From Cornus controversa (taxonomy: Eukaryota > Streptophyta > Magnoliopsida > Cornales > Cornaceae): DNA of 64,000 nucleotides. The stretch is taken from assembly GCA_026545225.1 (NCBI GenBank), contig CM048848.1:27444806-27508805 (forward strand), read 5' to 3'. The translations under genes were made by a program, and so were the position numbers. The notes below the pieces were generated by a model. That model ran no database searches. It worked only from the letters and a program-made list of their open reading frames with translations, and was not told where the DNA came from. Below, in pieces: positions 24,007 through 35,909 of this stretch (its first letter is position 1; every line of letters begins with the position of its first letter).

Positions 24007-25107
24007 CAACCGGAAGAACTTATTCTTTAAGATGTTCAGATAAAAACAGAAATTTTCAAAAATTCTCCCTCAGACTTATACCCCACAATTTAAACTGCAT
24101 GTGTGCGAATTTGTGCGGTTAAGGACAAATTTAGGGCAAGAATTGTACGTGCTCGAGTTTGGACAAAAATGTAGACCGCTCTAGCCTACTATAAAGCTTG
24201 CAAAAGTGCGGGTATTTACAATGTTAAAGTTCTTAACTACCTGCTGCATTTACCTCGGACATTTATTCGAATGATCTTCCTTTACAAAGCAAGACATCAT
24301 AGCAAGCATGCAAAAATATCACAGAAAAAAAACTGCTCTACAATGACACTCAATATAATGACTGAACATTGCATGCATATGCAAGTGGTATAGCATACCG
24401 CACCCCCAAACTTATATGCAACATTGTCCTCAATGCTTGGACAAGAAGAGCAAGGAAAGAAGTTACCGGGATGGCAGAATGCGAGAAAAATGGAAGTCCA
24501 CAGCAGCGGTCATCCTGTAAATAAGAAAAATCTGCACAGAATACCAACTGGATACCACGAGGATTACGAGGAACAAAAAGTAGATAAATAGAACATAATG
24601 AAATACTTATGCACAAACAGACAATGCCAATATCACTGTAAATCTAATGGTCTGAACTGGTGTTTCCCGATTGTCTAAGAGGTCTATGCGACAAGATATT
24701 GACTATCCAGGCGCGCTAACGTATAGCACGCAAAGGGGCTGCCTTTCTTTATTACCGCCATACTGTGTTGAAGCAATCTCAACAGTATTGGGAATTAAAA
24801 CCAGGCGGTAATAAACGGAAATCATCAACTGAATCGCATATAACAAGTAGACAAGTGGTACTACATACATAGTCAAAGTCTAGAGAACAGATAAATTGAC
24901 GGAAAGCAAAAAGAAAAGGCAGTAAAGATAACACATGTCATAAAAGCAAATATAAATGTATTCCATAAAGATGAAAATGCGTTTCAGTACAAAGGGTACA
25001 TGTAGGCGGAATACGCAAAAAAGAAACTAAACATGGCCAACATGGCCTATCAAAAATAAAGAAAGTAAAATACAGAAAGTAAAGTATAAAAGGTGAATAA
25101 AGTGCAG
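23297..25107 (-). other. Untranslated Athila region between ORF3 and 3' LTR
   Basis: About 1.8 kb without a credible gene. It contains a 35-T run on the plus strand (about 23967-24001), the internal polypurine-like tract, and otherwise unremarkable sequence. Confidence 0.7.
24401..24412 (-). promoter_or_regulatory. Second, internal polypurine-like tract
   Basis: Minus-strand AGTTTGGGGGTG recurs here, about 1.1 kb upstream of the terminal tract. It could be a central polypurine tract or a duplication relic. Confidence 0.55.
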
Positions 25108-26331
25108 CTACTCGAGGGCGGGTGGTGGTGGTGGTGGCTCGGTGGGAGCAGAAGTGGAGGTGGAGGCTCGACCTGCGAACAGGAACTGCAGATCCTGCCG
25201 GAAGGCTCGGAACTCATCTAAGATCGCTCTCTGGCCCTGCACCAGAGAAGAAATGTCCGTCCGAATACCCGCCAGCTGACTCTGCGTCACCTGGACGTGC
25301 TCGTCAAAACCCTGCTGGAGCCGCTCTACGTCAGCCGCCAGGCAGGAATAGCCTGTCGCTAAGATATCATGCCGCTCTGCAGCGACATCCATCTCCTCCT
25401 CCTCCATCTCCTCGTCCTCCGCCTCAGCCCCTGCTGGCTCTCCCTCATCCATCTCCACTGGGGCATCCATATCTACATCGTCTGGTGGATCACCCTGATG
25501 GTCCTGTCGCTCTAAGTGTCGCCTCACCCGATCCCACTGAGTAGATGTGAAGCGGGTGGGCGGTGCCAACTGAATGTCAGTCCGACTGACTGGTATACTG
25601 GCACTGCTGAGAAAAGCGGCGATCAGGAATGGAAAGGGAAGCCGCCAACTCGCTGTTCTCCTCTTCCTCTTGTTGACGAGGCCATCCCAAACTTTGTGCA
25701 TCTGCCCCCAGATAAGCGATGGGACAGAAAACCAAGCGCCTGTATGGAAAGCATAGAGGCAACGGAGGAGGTCACCCCTGCGCTCGGCCACGTGCTGCAA
25801 CGGACACGCGTTCTTGAGGAGAACGGTGTCCAGGAACCAATATCTGCTCGGGCACATCGACTTGGACGTGCAGTTGTGGTTGGGCGTGGTAAACGCCCCG
25901 CCACACATGTCCATCACTATCGAGAAGAGCGTGGTATCTGCTGGGAGCGCGGCACTATAGAGTGGCTGACCGTCCGGGCCAACCATGTCCGGCGGCTGCT
26001 GGTGAGGAATGCCGAGCATATGAGCAATCCGGCTCGGCGTAATCGTGATCGTGACTGTGGCCACGGTAGTCTCGAGTGTATCTGGCGCTGTGCAGGAGTA
26101 GGTCATATGCTCGTAAAAGACCTGCACTAGGCGCTCGTGTGCCACGTCTGTGGGAGGCACGCATAGCCGGTCGAGGCGACGCCTCCTGAGCTCGGCAACC
26201 GTCCACTCGGTGTCGGGACGCCTCTCAAACTCGGCTAAGTCGAAAACCTGCTCCGGGTGGAACTTCCGAGACCGGAAGGCTCGCCCGGGCACGTCACGAA
26301 CAGCACCGGCGGCGTTCTTCACTCTTGCCAT
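25108..26331 (-). CDS. Athila ORF3 in the env-like position, 407 residues
   Basis: The frame is open farther upstream (to 26361) but the first ATG is at 26331, in a strong plant initiation context (GCGGCCATGGC). That gives 407 residues starting MARVKNAAG. The N-terminal two thirds resembles, from memory, the 'putative plant transposon protein' domain often found downstream of pol in Athila relatives, with PSRIAHMLGIP and WFLDTVLLKNACPLQH as recognisable stretches. Then come an acidic region (EDEEMEEEEMD), a probable coiled coil (about residues 320-385) and a proline-rich tail. I see no convincing signal peptide or transmembrane segment, so an envelope role is not supported by sequence. GC content is clearly higher than in neighbouring DNA. 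Expression would need a spliced or separate transcript; a CTATTTAAA box lies upstream at 26969-26977. Confidence 0.8.
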   Translation of the reverse strand: MARVKNAAGAVRDVPGRAFRSRKFHPEQVFDLAEFERRPDTEWTVAELRRRRLDRLCVPPTDVAHERLVQVFYEHMTYSCTAPDTLETTVATVTITITPSRIAHMLGIPHQQPPDMVGPDGQPLYSAALPADTTLFSIVMDMCGGAFTTPNHNCTSKSMCPSRYWFLDTVLLKNACPLQHVAERRGDLLRCLYAFHTGAWFSVPSLIWGQMHKVWDGLVNKRKRRTASWRLPFPFLIAAFLSSASIPVSRTDIQLAPPTRFTSTQWDRVRRHLERQDHQGDPPDDVDMDAPVEMDEGEPAGAEAEDEEMEEEEMDVAAERHDILATGYSCLAADVERLQQGFDEHVQVTQSQLAGIRTDISSLVQGQRAILDEFRAFRQDLQFLFAGRASTSTSAPTEPPPPPPALE

Positions 26332-26968
26332 GGCCGCGGAACAGTCTGCACTGGATTCCAAAAGGTACGTAAATAAAAGATGAATAAGAAGAAAGTGAAA
26401 CTACTACTAGACTAAAAGAATAAAATAAAAATAAAAAAAAAAATGAAGTCCTAGTCCAAGGTACTGACAAAAAATGCAAAAAGTTGCACTCGAAGAGGCA
26501 ATGTGAACGGGCGCAACCGAAACGAAGGTGCCACGGTTATACACCGAACACTAAGCGTTTGAAATGAAGAAAATGCCAAATCCCACTCCCGCTTGAATTC
26601 CTACCCCCCCCCCGAAACCCACAAAAACTGGATTCGGACATCGCACTCGCAACCATCCACCCCAACATGATCTAACTATGTTTATTCCGCTGTAAAACTA
26701 TCAAAAATGGCGAGAGAATAAACAAAAAGTAGCCATGCATCACTTACCTCGTGAGGAAGAAGATGAACGGCTCAACCGAAGAAAACTCCACGCGCAGCCG
26801 CGAAGAGAAGATCGCGCAGATGCTTGCGGCGGATCGGACTGCGTCGGATGGCGGCGGATGATCGGGAATGGAAGATCGAGTGCTCGGGAGTGCTTGGATA
26901 GGGCTTGGATCGCACAGAGGGAGAGAAGAAGTCGGATGGTCTTTTAAAATGGGAGGGAAGCCCAACGG

Positions 26969-26977
26969 TTTAAATAG
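26969..26977 (-). promoter_or_regulatory. TATA-like box between repeat cluster and ORF3
   Basis: Minus-strand CTATTTAAA lies about 30 bp downstream of the TTTCGAT repeat cluster and about 640 bp upstream of the ORF3 ATG. It parallels the cluster-then-TATA order seen in the LTR. Promoter function is inferred. Confidence 0.35.
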
Positions 26978-27007
26978 ATTTTCGGCTCACGTGCAGGCTC
27001 CGCGTGC

Positions 27008-27392
27008 ATTTCGATTGATCGAAATGTGCATTTTGATCAATCGAAATTTCGATTGATCGAAATCTTGCTTCGATCAATCGAAACTAACTTCGATGGATTG
27101 AGATTGTCTCTTCGATCAATCGAACATCCCTTCCCTAAATCACATTTTTACTTCGATCAATCGAACATTTAATTGATGCAATCGAACTTTTAGTTCGATC
27201 AATCGAAATCCAATTTCGATCAATCGAAAGTTTCGATCGATCAAAGACCTATCGAAGTGCAATCGAAGAATATCACCTCTCGGGACTTTGGACTTGGCAA
27301 ATCTCTGCAATTTTTCGATCAATCGAAACCAAAATTTCGATCAATCGAAATTTTCGATTGATCGAAATTTTGGTTTCGATCAATCGAAATGC
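27008..27392 (-). repeat. TTTCGATCAATCGAAA inverted-repeat cluster between pol and ORF3
   Basis: A dozen or more copies or near-copies of the 16-bp inverted repeat occur in 385 bp, in both central orientations (CA or TG). Some copies are degenerate, such as TTCGATGGATTGAG. It begins about 170 bp downstream of the gag-pol stop. Confidence 0.93.
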
Positions 27393-27559
27393 TCAAAAAC
27401 AGTCAGTTTAAAATATGCTTCAGAGACTTGGATATTGGGGAATTAGATACTACATTGCTTAGATACAAACCTACTTTGGATTAAAGGGACACCATGGAAG
27501 CTTGATAGCGACCATGGCGTCGCCACCTTACACGTCTATGGCACGACGTCCGGATCGGC

Positions 27560-30500
27560 TCACGAGTCAAAATACACGGGATCCGTCAAAGTGACGACAT
27601 CCACGTATTCGGTGGTGACTTGGTCATCCACGCACACTTTTAAGCGCTGCCCGTTTACTTTGAACATCGAGCCATCTTTCAAGTCCTTCAATTCCACCGC
27701 TCCGTGGGGGGCGACGGAATTAACCAAAAATGGTCCATCCCAACGGGAGCGAAGTTTTCCGGGAAACAAATGGAGGCGCGAGTTGTACAACCAAACTTTT
27801 TGGCCCGGCGAAAATGTTTTGACTCGAATATTACGATCATGAAAGGCTTTGGACCTTGCCTTATAGATTTTCGCGTTCTCATACGCGTCATGTCGCAATT
27901 CTTCCAATTCATTTAATTGAAGCTTTCGATTAGAGCTGGCCTTTTTCATGTCAAAATTGAAGGTCTTGGTGGCCCACATAGCTTTATGCTCCAATTCAAC
28001 CGGAAGATGGCACGCCTTGCCATAAACTAACCGATAAGGTGACATTCCAATGGGAGTTTTGTATGCGGTTCGGTATGCCCATAATGCGTCGTTTAGTCGC
28101 AATGACCAATCCTTCCGGTCAGGCCGAACAGTTTTCTGAAGAATGTTCTTAATCTCCCTATTGGATACTTCTACTTGGCCACTAGTTTGAGGATGGTAGG
28201 GGGTGGCTACTTTGTGTGTGACGGAGTATTTGAGAAGCAAGGTTCGAAGGAACCGGTTACAGAAATGCTTACCTCCGTCACTGATGATGGCCCGAGGCGT
28301 ACCAAACCGGCAAAAAATGTTAGCTTGTATGAATTTAACCACGACTGCGTGATCGTTGGTTTTGGTAGCAACGGCCTCTATCCACTTAGATACGTAGTCC
28401 ACCGCCACAAGTATGTACTCATGACCAGTAGAGGGTGGAAATGGTCCCATGAAGTCAATGCCCCACACATCAAATATTTCAATGATAAGAATAGGGTTAA
28501 GAGGCATCATGTCCTTCCGAGACATCGCGCCGAGGCGCTGACATCGCTCACACGAGCGGCAGAATGAATATGCATCCCGATGAAGTGTCGGCCAGAAAAA
28601 TCCGCATTGAAGAATTTTTGCTGCGGTTTTCTTAGCACTAAAGTGTCCCCCACAAGCGAGTGTATGACAAAATTTAAGAATGCTTTGGAATTCACTGTTG
28701 GGTACACACTTACGAATTATTTGATCGGGGCAGTATTTGAACAATTGAGGATCGTCCCAATAATATGATCGTGATTGGGAGAGAAAACGATCCTTCTCTT
28801 GTTTGGTCCAAGAAGATGGTATTTTACCGGTTGCCAAATAATTAACCACATCCGCATACCAAGGGATACTTTCTTGAGAGATGACAAAGAGTTGTTCATC
28901 CGGGAAGGATTCACAAACTGGAATGGAATTATGGAGGGATTCAACAAGAATTCTAGAAAGGTGGTCAGCTACCACATTTTCAGTTCCCTTTTTGTCTCTA
29001 ATCTCAAAATTGAACTCTTGCAACAAGAGTATCCAGCGGATCAACCTAGGCTTGGTGTCCTTTTTCGTCAAAAGATGCCGGAGGGCAGCATGGTCCGAAT
29101 AGACAATGATCTTTGAACCTAATAAATAAGCTCGAAATTTGTCTAATGCAAATACTACCGCAAGCAATTCCTTTTCCGTTGTGGTATAATTGATTTGAGC
29201 TTCGGAAAGGGTTTTACTTGCGTAATAGATAACATGTGGCAGTTTGTCTACTCGTTGCCCCAAGACCGCACCCATGGCATAGTCGGATGCATCACACATA
29301 ATCTCAAATGGGAGAGTCCAGTTTGGAGGGATTAGAACTGGAGCGGTTGTAAGCATGGCGCGGAGTTTTTCAAAAGCGTCAAGGCACGCTCCATCAAAGG
29401 TAAAGCAAGACTCTTTTTCAAGAAGGCGACACAAAGGCCGAGAAATCTTGCTAAAGTCTTTGATGAAACGGCGATAAAATCCCGCATGCCCAAGGAATGA
29501 ACGAATCTCTCTCACCGTGGATGGTGGAGGAAGTTTGGAAATGAGCTCAACCTTGGCTTTATCAACCTCTATTCCTCGCTTAGACACAATATGCCCTAGG
29601 ACAATACCCTCTTGAACCATAAAGTGACTCTTTTCCCAACTAAGAATTAGGTTGGTTTCTTGACATCTTTTGAGAACACAAGCTAGATTTTGGAGGCATG
29701 ATTCATATGAAGGTCCAAAAACGGAAAAATCATCCATGAACACTTCTAAGAATTTTTCCACCATGTCCGAGAAGATAGACATCATACACCGTTGAAAAGT
29801 TGCCGGTGCATTGCACAACCCAAAGGGCATGCGTCTATAAGCAAATGTGCCGAAGGGACATGTAAAGGTGGTTTTCTCTTGGTCCCTCGGGTCTATAGCA
29901 ACCTGATTATAGCCGGAATATCCATCCAAAAAGCAATAAAAGCTTTGCCCGGCCAATCTCTCCAATATTTGATCAATGAATGGGAGGGGGAAGTGATCTT
30001 TTCGAGTGGCTGAATTTAATTTCCTATAATCAATGCACACTCTCCATCCTGTGGTGGTGCGTTGGGGAACTAATTCACCCTTATCATTAGGTTGCACCGT
30101 AATACCAGACTTCTTTGGAACCACTTGAGTGGGACTAACCCACTTGCTATCAGAGATGGGGTATATGATCCCCGCATCTAGTAACTTCACCACCTCCTTC
30201 AGGACAACGTCCTTCATATTTGGATTTAATCGACGTTGTGCCTCCCTTGAGGTCTTTGCATCCTCTTCCAAGTGTATGCGATGCATACAAACAGAAGGGT
30301 CTATTCCCTTAAGATCTATCACACTCCATCCTATTGCTTCTTTGTGCTCTTTGAGCACCTTTATGAGTTCCAATTCTTGAGCATTTGTGAGATTGGAAGC
30401 AATAATGACTGGAAGGGTCTCATTTGCGCCCAAGAAAACATACTTGAGTGTAGCTGGAAGAGGCTTGAGCTCAAGTTGTGGTGGGGAAATTAAAGAAGGA

Positions 30501-33193
30501 GTTTGGGGAGTTTTGGACAAAGGGGGCAAGGGTTCTCTCGGAACTCTCCATTTAGGCAAATCCATGACAGTATTAACATCGAGCATGGAATTGACTTCAC
30601 ATATGGATTGCTCAATGTCAAAATCGTCATGGTTAAAATGATTTAGGCATGCCTCTAAGGGGTCCGTGGAAAGAATAGAAGGAAGTGCTTCTTGAACAAG
30701 GTCGTCCACTACATCGACACAAAAGCACTCACTTTCATCGTCGGGTGTGTGGTGGGAAGCATTGAAGATGTTCAAGCGGACTTTCATATTCCCAAAAGAG
30801 ATGTCCATCACTCCAGTACGGCAATTAACGCAAGCGTTTGCCGTGGCCAAGAATGGACGACCTAGAATGATAGGAATATGATGATTCGGATTTTGAACCG
30901 GTTCCGTGTCAAGGACTATGAAGTCCACCGGAAAATAGAATTTGTCCACTTGAATGATGACATCCTCAATGATGCCACGTGGTTGCTTCACCGAACGGTC
31001 GGCAAGTTGCAACACAACCGTGGTATGCTTGAGTTCCCCCAAACCTAGTTGTTGGTAAACTGAGAATGGAAGCAAATTGACACTAGCCCCTAGGTCAAGA
31101 AGTGCTTTTTCAAAAGATTGATTTCCGATAGTGCACGAAATGGTCGGAGCACCCGGATCTTTGAATTTAGGAGGGGCTTGATGTTGGAAAATGGAGCTTA
31201 TGTGCTCAGTTAAGAGGACTTTCTTAGGAACATTATTCCTAGATTTGCGCTTTTGAGTGCATAAGTCCTTCAAGAATTTCGCATAAGAGGGAATTTGTCG
31301 AATAGCATCAAGGAGAGGGAGATTGATCTTTACTTGTTTGAAGATCTCCATCATGTCTTGGATTTTCTCTCCTTGCTTCCCGAAATGAGAAGGTTCCTTC
31401 AATCGTTGAGGAAAAGGAACCGGAGGTTCATAAGAGGTGTCAAGATTTGGAATCGATGGTGACATAACTTCACTTGCCTTTCCTTTTGGATTTGAAGGGG
31501 TATTTTGCAAATTTGGATTTAACGGCAACAATTTTGGATTTAATTGGGATTCTTTTGGATTTTTAGGTTGCTCTTGAAATTCTTTTCTCTCTTCCTCCCC
31601 TACCTTGGAGTTAATGATTTTTCCACTCCTCAAGGTTGTGATTGATTGAACTTGCTCTGGAGGAGCATTACAAGTTGAAGATGATGGATCTTCAATCATA
31701 TGCACACCCTTGGGATTCGCCACCGGTTGACTTGGCAACTTACCTTCCTCCCTTCTATTTAAGGCATTAGCTAGTTGCCCGATTTGAGCTTCTAACCTAG
31801 CCATAGATTGAGCATTGGCTTCTAGCTTAGAGATTGATTGAGAATGAGTTTGCAATAAGCGGGTGTTGGCCTCAAGATTGCTTATCACTCGATCTTCAAA
31901 GCTTTGGCTTCTCGGAGGAGGTGGTGGTTGTTGGTAATTAGATCTTTGATTGTAAGGTTGAGGGTTTGGCCTATAATGCGGCTGTTGAGATTGGGGATTA
32001 AAAGAATTTTGCCCTTGGAAAGGGGGACTTGATTCTTGATTCTTCCATGAAAAAGCCGGATGATTCTTGTAACCAGGATTGTACGTGTTCGAATATGGAT
32101 CATTCATTTGTTTAGCGTACAAGGCATTCGCTTGCTCTTGAGCATAATCGGGAGATTGCCCGGCAATAGGGCAATCTCGCACAAAATGCGAAGTGCTATA
32201 GCAAAACGAACATCCCTCCTGATTTTGGACAGATTGGTTAGGAGTAGGCAGCCCATTTTTCATGATTAAATCCATTTTTCGGGACAAGGCTTCTACTTGC
32301 ATGGCTACCTCATCTACCCGTGAAATCTCATGCACTCCTCTACAAGGTTGGGTGGCCTTCCCTTTCCTAGTGGAGGAGCGTTGAGCTGAATTGTTGCTTA
32401 GGGTTTGAAAAAGTTTCCATGCCTCATCGGGGCTTTTCAAAAGGTACCCACCCCCACACGCGGAGTCTATCATTTGTCTATGTTGCTCACTCACCCCATC
32501 ATAAAAACTTTGCACTAGCTGCCATTTTGGGACAGCATGATGCGGACAAGATTTTAAGAGATCTTTTAACCTCTCCCACGTCTCATGGAATTGTTCTTGG
32601 TCAATTTGGGTGAATCCGGTGATTGCTCGCCGAATATCACTTGTCTTACCCATTGGGAAGTATTTTTTTAAGAACTCTATTTGCATTTCCGCCCAAGAAT
32701 GGATTGAGTTGGGTTCTAGGGAATTGAACCAACTTCTAGCCTTATCTTTTAGGGAAAATGGAAACATACGTAGCTTTAGATCATCCTCCGTAAAGTGTGG
32801 TACACGAATGGTGGAACACACGGAAAAGAAGTAATCTAAGTGCCGGTATGGATCCTCATTAGGAAGACCGTGAAAGCTGTTGAGAAGGTTGAGGGTGGAG
32901 GACTTTATTTCAAATTGATTTGCCGCTACATCCGGAAATTGAATACACGAAGGTACTTCAAATGTAGTCGGAAGGTAAAAGTCCATAAGCAACTCTCCTT
33001 GAGGAGGTGGTGGTGGAGGCGGTTGTTCATGATTAAAAGGAGGTAGACCGGGAGGTTGTCTCTCATTTGGATCCATGTTTTCAGTCCTAGGCAAAATAGG
33101 GTCCCTAGAGGTTCCTCTACGTCGTCTAAGTGTTCGTTCAAGTTCACTATTACAAGGAAGCAAAGGAAGTGACAATGACCGTCTACCTAGCAT
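27560..33193 (-). CDS. Athila gag-pol polyprotein, 1877 residues, single intact ORF
   Basis: This polyprotein supplies capsid, protease, reverse transcriptase, RNase H and integrase for the retrotransposon. The ATG is at 33193-33191, within 270 bp of the primer site. Seen in order: proline-rich N-terminus; gag capsid region about residues 100-270; zinc knuckle CX2CX4HX4C near 328-341 ([14 protein letters not shown]); protease [10 protein letters not shown] near 698-707; reverse transcriptase with FMDDFSVFG near 1152; RNase H with [13 protein letters not shown] near 1297; integrase HHCC zinc site about 1509-1552; and a D,D-35-E core with GIDFMGP near 1578, ISDGGKHF near 1637 and [10 protein letters not shown] near 1673. 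No chromodomain is evident. The protease has DLGAS rather than DTGAS, usual in this lineage. No stop or frameshift interrupts it. Whether gag and pol are made from one polyprotein or by cleavage cannot be told. Confidence 0.96.
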   Translation of the reverse strand: MLGRRSLSLPLLPCNSELERTLRRRRGTSRDPILPRTENMDPNERQPPGLPPFNHEQPPPPPPPQGELLMDFYLPTTFEVPSCIQFPDVAANQFEIKSSTLNLLNSFHGLPNEDPYRHLDYFFSVCSTIRVPHFTEDDLKLRMFPFSLKDKARSWFNSLEPNSIHSWAEMQIEFLKKYFPMGKTSDIRRAITGFTQIDQEQFHETWERLKDLLKSCPHHAVPKWQLVQSFYDGVSEQHRQMIDSACGGGYLLKSPDEAWKLFQTLSNNSAQRSSTRKGKATQPCRGVHEISRVDEVAMQVEALSRKMDLIMKNGLPTPNQSVQNQEGCSFCYSTSHFVRDCPIAGQSPDYAQEQANALYAKQMNDPYSNTYNPGYKNHPAFSWKNQESSPPFQGQNSFNPQSQQPHYRPNPQPYNQRSNYQQPPPPPRSQSFEDRVISNLEANTRLLQTHSQSISKLEANAQSMARLEAQIGQLANALNRREEGKLPSQPVANPKGVHMIEDPSSSTCNAPPEQVQSITTLRSGKIINSKVGEEERKEFQEQPKNPKESQLNPKLLPLNPNLQNTPSNPKGKASEVMSPSIPNLDTSYEPPVPFPQRLKEPSHFGKQGEKIQDMMEIFKQVKINLPLLDAIRQIPSYAKFLKDLCTQKRKSRNNVPKKVLLTEHISSIFQHQAPPKFKDPGAPTISCTIGNQSFEKALLDLGASVNLLPFSVYQQLGLGELKHTTVVLQLADRSVKQPRGIIEDVIIQVDKFYFPVDFIVLDTEPVQNPNHHIPIILGRPFLATANACVNCRTGVMDISFGNMKVRLNIFNASHHTPDDESECFCVDVVDDLVQEALPSILSTDPLEACLNHFNHDDFDIEQSICEVNSMLDVNTVMDLPKWRVPREPLPPLSKTPQTPSLISPPQLELKPLPATLKYVFLGANETLPVIIASNLTNAQELELIKVLKEHKEAIGWSVIDLKGIDPSVCMHRIHLEEDAKTSREAQRRLNPNMKDVVLKEVVKLLDAGIIYPISDSKWVSPTQVVPKKSGITVQPNDKGELVPQRTTTGWRVCIDYRKLNSATRKDHFPLPFIDQILERLAGQSFYCFLDGYSGYNQVAIDPRDQEKTTFTCPFGTFAYRRMPFGLCNAPATFQRCMMSIFSDMVEKFLEVFMDDFSVFGPSYESCLQNLACVLKRCQETNLILSWEKSHFMVQEGIVLGHIVSKRGIEVDKAKVELISKLPPPSTVREIRSFLGHAGFYRRFIKDFSKISRPLCRLLEKESCFTFDGACLDAFEKLRAMLTTAPVLIPPNWTLPFEIMCDASDYAMGAVLGQRVDKLPHVIYYASKTLSEAQINYTTTEKELLAVVFALDKFRAYLLGSKIIVYSDHAALRHLLTKKDTKPRLIRWILLLQEFNFEIRDKKGTENVVADHLSRILVESLHNSIPVCESFPDEQLFVISQESIPWYADVVNYLATGKIPSSWTKQEKDRFLSQSRSYYWDDPQLFKYCPDQIIRKCVPNSEFQSILKFCHTLACGGHFSAKKTAAKILQCGFFWPTLHRDAYSFCRSCERCQRLGAMSRKDMMPLNPILIIEIFDVWGIDFMGPFPPSTGHEYILVAVDYVSKWIEAVATKTNDHAVVVKFIQANIFCRFGTPRAIISDGGKHFCNRFLRTLLLKYSVTHKVATPYHPQTSGQVEVSNREIKNILQKTVRPDRKDWSLRLNDALWAYRTAYKTPIGMSPYRLVYGKACHLPVELEHKAMWATKTFNFDMKKASSNRKLQLNELEELRHDAYENAKIYKARSKAFHDRNIRVKTFSPGQKVWLYNSRLHLFPGKLRSRWDGPFLVNSVAPHGAVELKDLKDGSMFKVNGQRLKVCVDDQVTTEYVDVVTLTDPVYFDS

Positions 33194-33460
33194 GCATTAT
33201 CAATTGAACAACACCGCTATACACAAAAGTAACAAAAATATATACAAAAGAATGTGAATGAACTCAAACCACCAGTTTTTGAAGTTATACTCACAAAGGG
33301 TTCCAATTTGAATTCTTTTAGATGCCCGCAATGTGGTATACCTAAAATCAAGAAGTTTAAGATATAAGAACAAGAAATATATACAAAAAGAATGAAAGAA
33401 TTTCTAGCCTAAGAATTAAACCAGATTTAATCTTCCAATGGCGACAATTAAACCGTAGAG

Positions 33461-33478
33461 TCCCCGGCAACGGCGCCA
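33461..33478 (-). promoter_or_regulatory. Primer binding site matching tRNA-Asp
   Basis: The plus strand reads TCCCCGGCAACGGCGCCA, the 18-nt 3' end of plant tRNA-Asp including CCA. The minus-strand transcript is therefore complementary to it, six bases inside the 5' LTR. This primer choice is usual for Athila/Tat elements. Confidence 0.93.
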
Positions 33479-33484
33479 AAATTT

Positions 33485-34907
33485 TGATGTGGTCGGAACT
33501 AAATTATATTGCAAGCTTAATTTTGCCCTTTTTATCAAAATATAATTTAACCACTCGCAAGAGCACGAATCTTTGCAGATAAGGTTCTATATAGAGGGTA
33601 TCGATCCCACGAGGACTAGTCGTTAATTGTCATAGAGAAAGATTAATTCTACTTTAATTCAAACAAAACAGATTTTTGGTTTTGTGTTTAGAAACTATTG
33701 CATAAAGGAAATGACAATAAAATTAAAAAGTAAAGTTGGGAGAGAGAACTAGGGTTGGTTTCCACCCCTAGCCATTCACATGTTCATAAGTGTAGCAAGC
33801 AAGGGATTCATTAATTAAATGCCTAACAATGACATTAGGCTTGTGACCTCAATGACATATCAAAAGATCAATGTGTGTGCTAACCTATCATAATCCATCT
33901 TCAACAAGCATAGCTCTTCAACCTAACTAACTACCTACTTACTCTACTCTCTAAGTGAACACTACATGCATCCAAACTACCTTGTCTTGGCATGGTCTAT
34001 ACAAACTAGCATCACACATTCATTTAAACACCATTATCTAGCCATCATTTGCACTTCTTGTGGAATATGCAAATGTTGTGCATTCAAGTGACAAAACCTA
34101 CTCTAAGACAAGAATAAATTCCAAATCAAATGAATATATAAAAGAAATGTATTTGTGTACATAATCACTAGGCTAAATAATCAACATTTAATTACAAGTC
34201 CCAAGAGCTACAAAGATGAACAAGTTTACATGGCTAGGGGTTGAAACCAACACCCTAGTAGAAGAGTTAGTTGCTCATGGTTGCCTTGCACCCTTCCATT
34301 GATGAAGAGAATGAAGCTTCTTGGTCTGGTTCAGCCCTTCCTCTTCCTCTCCCGAAGGTCTCTCTCTTCTTCTTCTGATTTGTATATGTTGAGAGATATG
34401 AGATATGTGGCTTTTGGTGCTTTTTGTATGCTTTTTGGCTCCTTTGGGCCCACCATATATATATATATATCATTATATATATCTCTTGTATCAAGAAGGC
34501 CCCCAAAAGTCTTGTTCAAGTCAGACAATCCCCTTAAGTCGTGCAAAAAGGGGGATTTTGTTGCAAGTGGGAGAGCAGGTGAGCAAGTGGCCAAGTGGGC
34601 TCTGCAGCATTTCGATTGATCGAAATTGCATTTCGATTGATCGAGATTTCGATCAATCGAAATGAGATTTCGATCAATCGAAATTTCGATTGATCGAAAT
34701 CCACATCTCGATTGATCGAAATGCCTTGGCAACAGTTTCTGATTTCATCTCTTGACTGCAGAAAACTTCCAACTTTGCTCCATTTACTCCAATACCTGCA
34801 ATACATCAAAAACACAAAAATACCGTAAACATATCTCGGTAAACGCAAAAATGGAACTAACATATGCAATAAAGAGGGTTCAAATGCATAGAATTGAACA
34901 CTTATCA
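33485..34907 (-). repeat. 5' LTR of the Athila element (promoter LTR)
   Basis: In transcription direction (leftward) the LTR begins at 34907. The TTTCGAT inverted repeats occupy 34722-34607, followed about 125 bp later by a TATATAT run at 34482-34455 that could serve as the TATA region. Start-site and polyadenylation positions are not determined. Confidence 0.93.
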
Positions 34908-34912
34908 TGAAG

Positions 34913-35894
34913 CATCATGCATGATTTGAGAAATGTGGATGTTTGGGTAAAAATGCATGAGCATGTGCATTTATGCATGATTCAATGGATCTTGTTGAGT
35001 AGGTGACGTGGTATTTGATTCACATTCTTCATGTAAATGCTTCTGTTCATATATGTTTTCTATACATAATGACGTTGGAAGTGTACTGCCTTGAACATGT
35101 TGTAAATGATTTTCATAAGTCATGTACAGTTGATTTAAATGTTCATAAGTGCTAGAACTGCCATGTGCATTGTTAGTTCATGTATGCTAGGAGGGGCATG
35201 ACTTTAAATATGGTGATATATTTTAGTGCATGTATATTTTTGAGAATATGTGAGGATCGACCTGCTGCTGCGATGATAGTATGGTTCTACTTATCTTGTT
35301 GGGCCTTTGAGCTCACCCCCTCCCAGGTTTTGCAGGTATTGCTGATTACGGAGTCAGTTAGAGGACTCATAGTACCGGTGGCAGAGGTAGTAGTTAAATT
35401 CTTTAGAATTTAATGTATAACTAGGACATTTGGGTTAGATGTATGGAGCGAATATGGTGATTCAGTTCCTTCAGATGTATTTCATTCATGTGATGTATAG
35501 ATTTAATACGGACATTCAAGGACTGAGGCATGTATAATTATGATTGTTTTATGCATGTTGTAGAAAGTTTGGGGGGACACGGGCCCAGAAGTGTCCATTT
35601 TATTGTTTAGATATAAATGCTGGGGGGACACGTGCCCAGAAGTGTCCATATAAATTGTAAAGCAGGTACATCACACCAGGGGCTGATTATTTAGAATGGG
35701 TCATGCCCGATTTTCGTGAAAATCATTTGCAAGGGCCATTGATGATCTTATGTCACCTGAATGGTGTACATATAGAATGCTTCCGCAATAGAATAGATTA
35801 AAATGAGATTAAGGTGTGGGAACTTGAGGTGAAATTACGGATTCACCCCCGTTTCCCTCACTCCTAACCGGGTGTCGGAAACCGGGGCGTGACA
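34913..35894 (+). repeat. Left LTR of the large-LTR element, second part
   Basis: Continuation after the Athila insertion; it matches 41598-42579 with no difference I could see. It ends in GGGGCGTGACA, three bases before the primer binding site. The second TGAAG target copy is 34908-34912. Confidence 0.93.
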
Positions 35895-35897
35895 ACG

Positions 35898-35909
35898 TGG
35901 TATCAGAGC
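35898..35909 (+). promoter_or_regulatory. Primer binding site, initiator tRNA-Met type
   Basis: TGGTATCAGAGC lies three bases after the left LTR end and is the standard complement of the plant initiator tRNA-Met 3' end. Reverse transcription would start here. Confidence 0.9.

Larger units (their letters stand above)
21862..34907 (-). mobile_element. Complete Athila-type Ty3/gypsy retrotransposon, TSD TGAAG
   Basis: The element is 13046 bp long. Both LTRs are 1423 bp (21862-23284 and 33485-34907), begin TGATGTGG and end ACTTATCA on the plus strand, and look identical. Flanks are TGAAG at 21857-21861 and 34908-34912. On the minus strand the order is LTR, tRNA-Asp primer site, gag-pol ORF, TTTCGAT repeat cluster, ORF3, second polypurine-like site, polypurine tract, LTR. 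Athila lineage is inferred from the tRNA-Asp primer, the DLGAS protease motif, the FMDDF reverse transcriptase box and the extra ORF after pol. All parts appear intact, so this copy may be recently active. Confidence 0.95.

Noticed and set aside
24020-24120. End of a 160-residue frame running through a 35-T tract (23640-24122)
   Set aside because: The frame depends on a homopolymer and lies in the untranslated region before the Athila LTR.
25516-26130. 204-residue plus-strand frame
   Set aside because: It is antisense to ORF3 in GC-rich DNA, with no recognisable domain.
27008-27392. CRISPR-like array of short palindromic repeats
   Set aside because: Spacing is irregular, repeats are degenerate and in both centres, and the setting is a plant retrotransposon.
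33461-33478. tRNA-Asp gene
   Set aside because: Only the 18-nt 3' end matches; this is a primer binding site.
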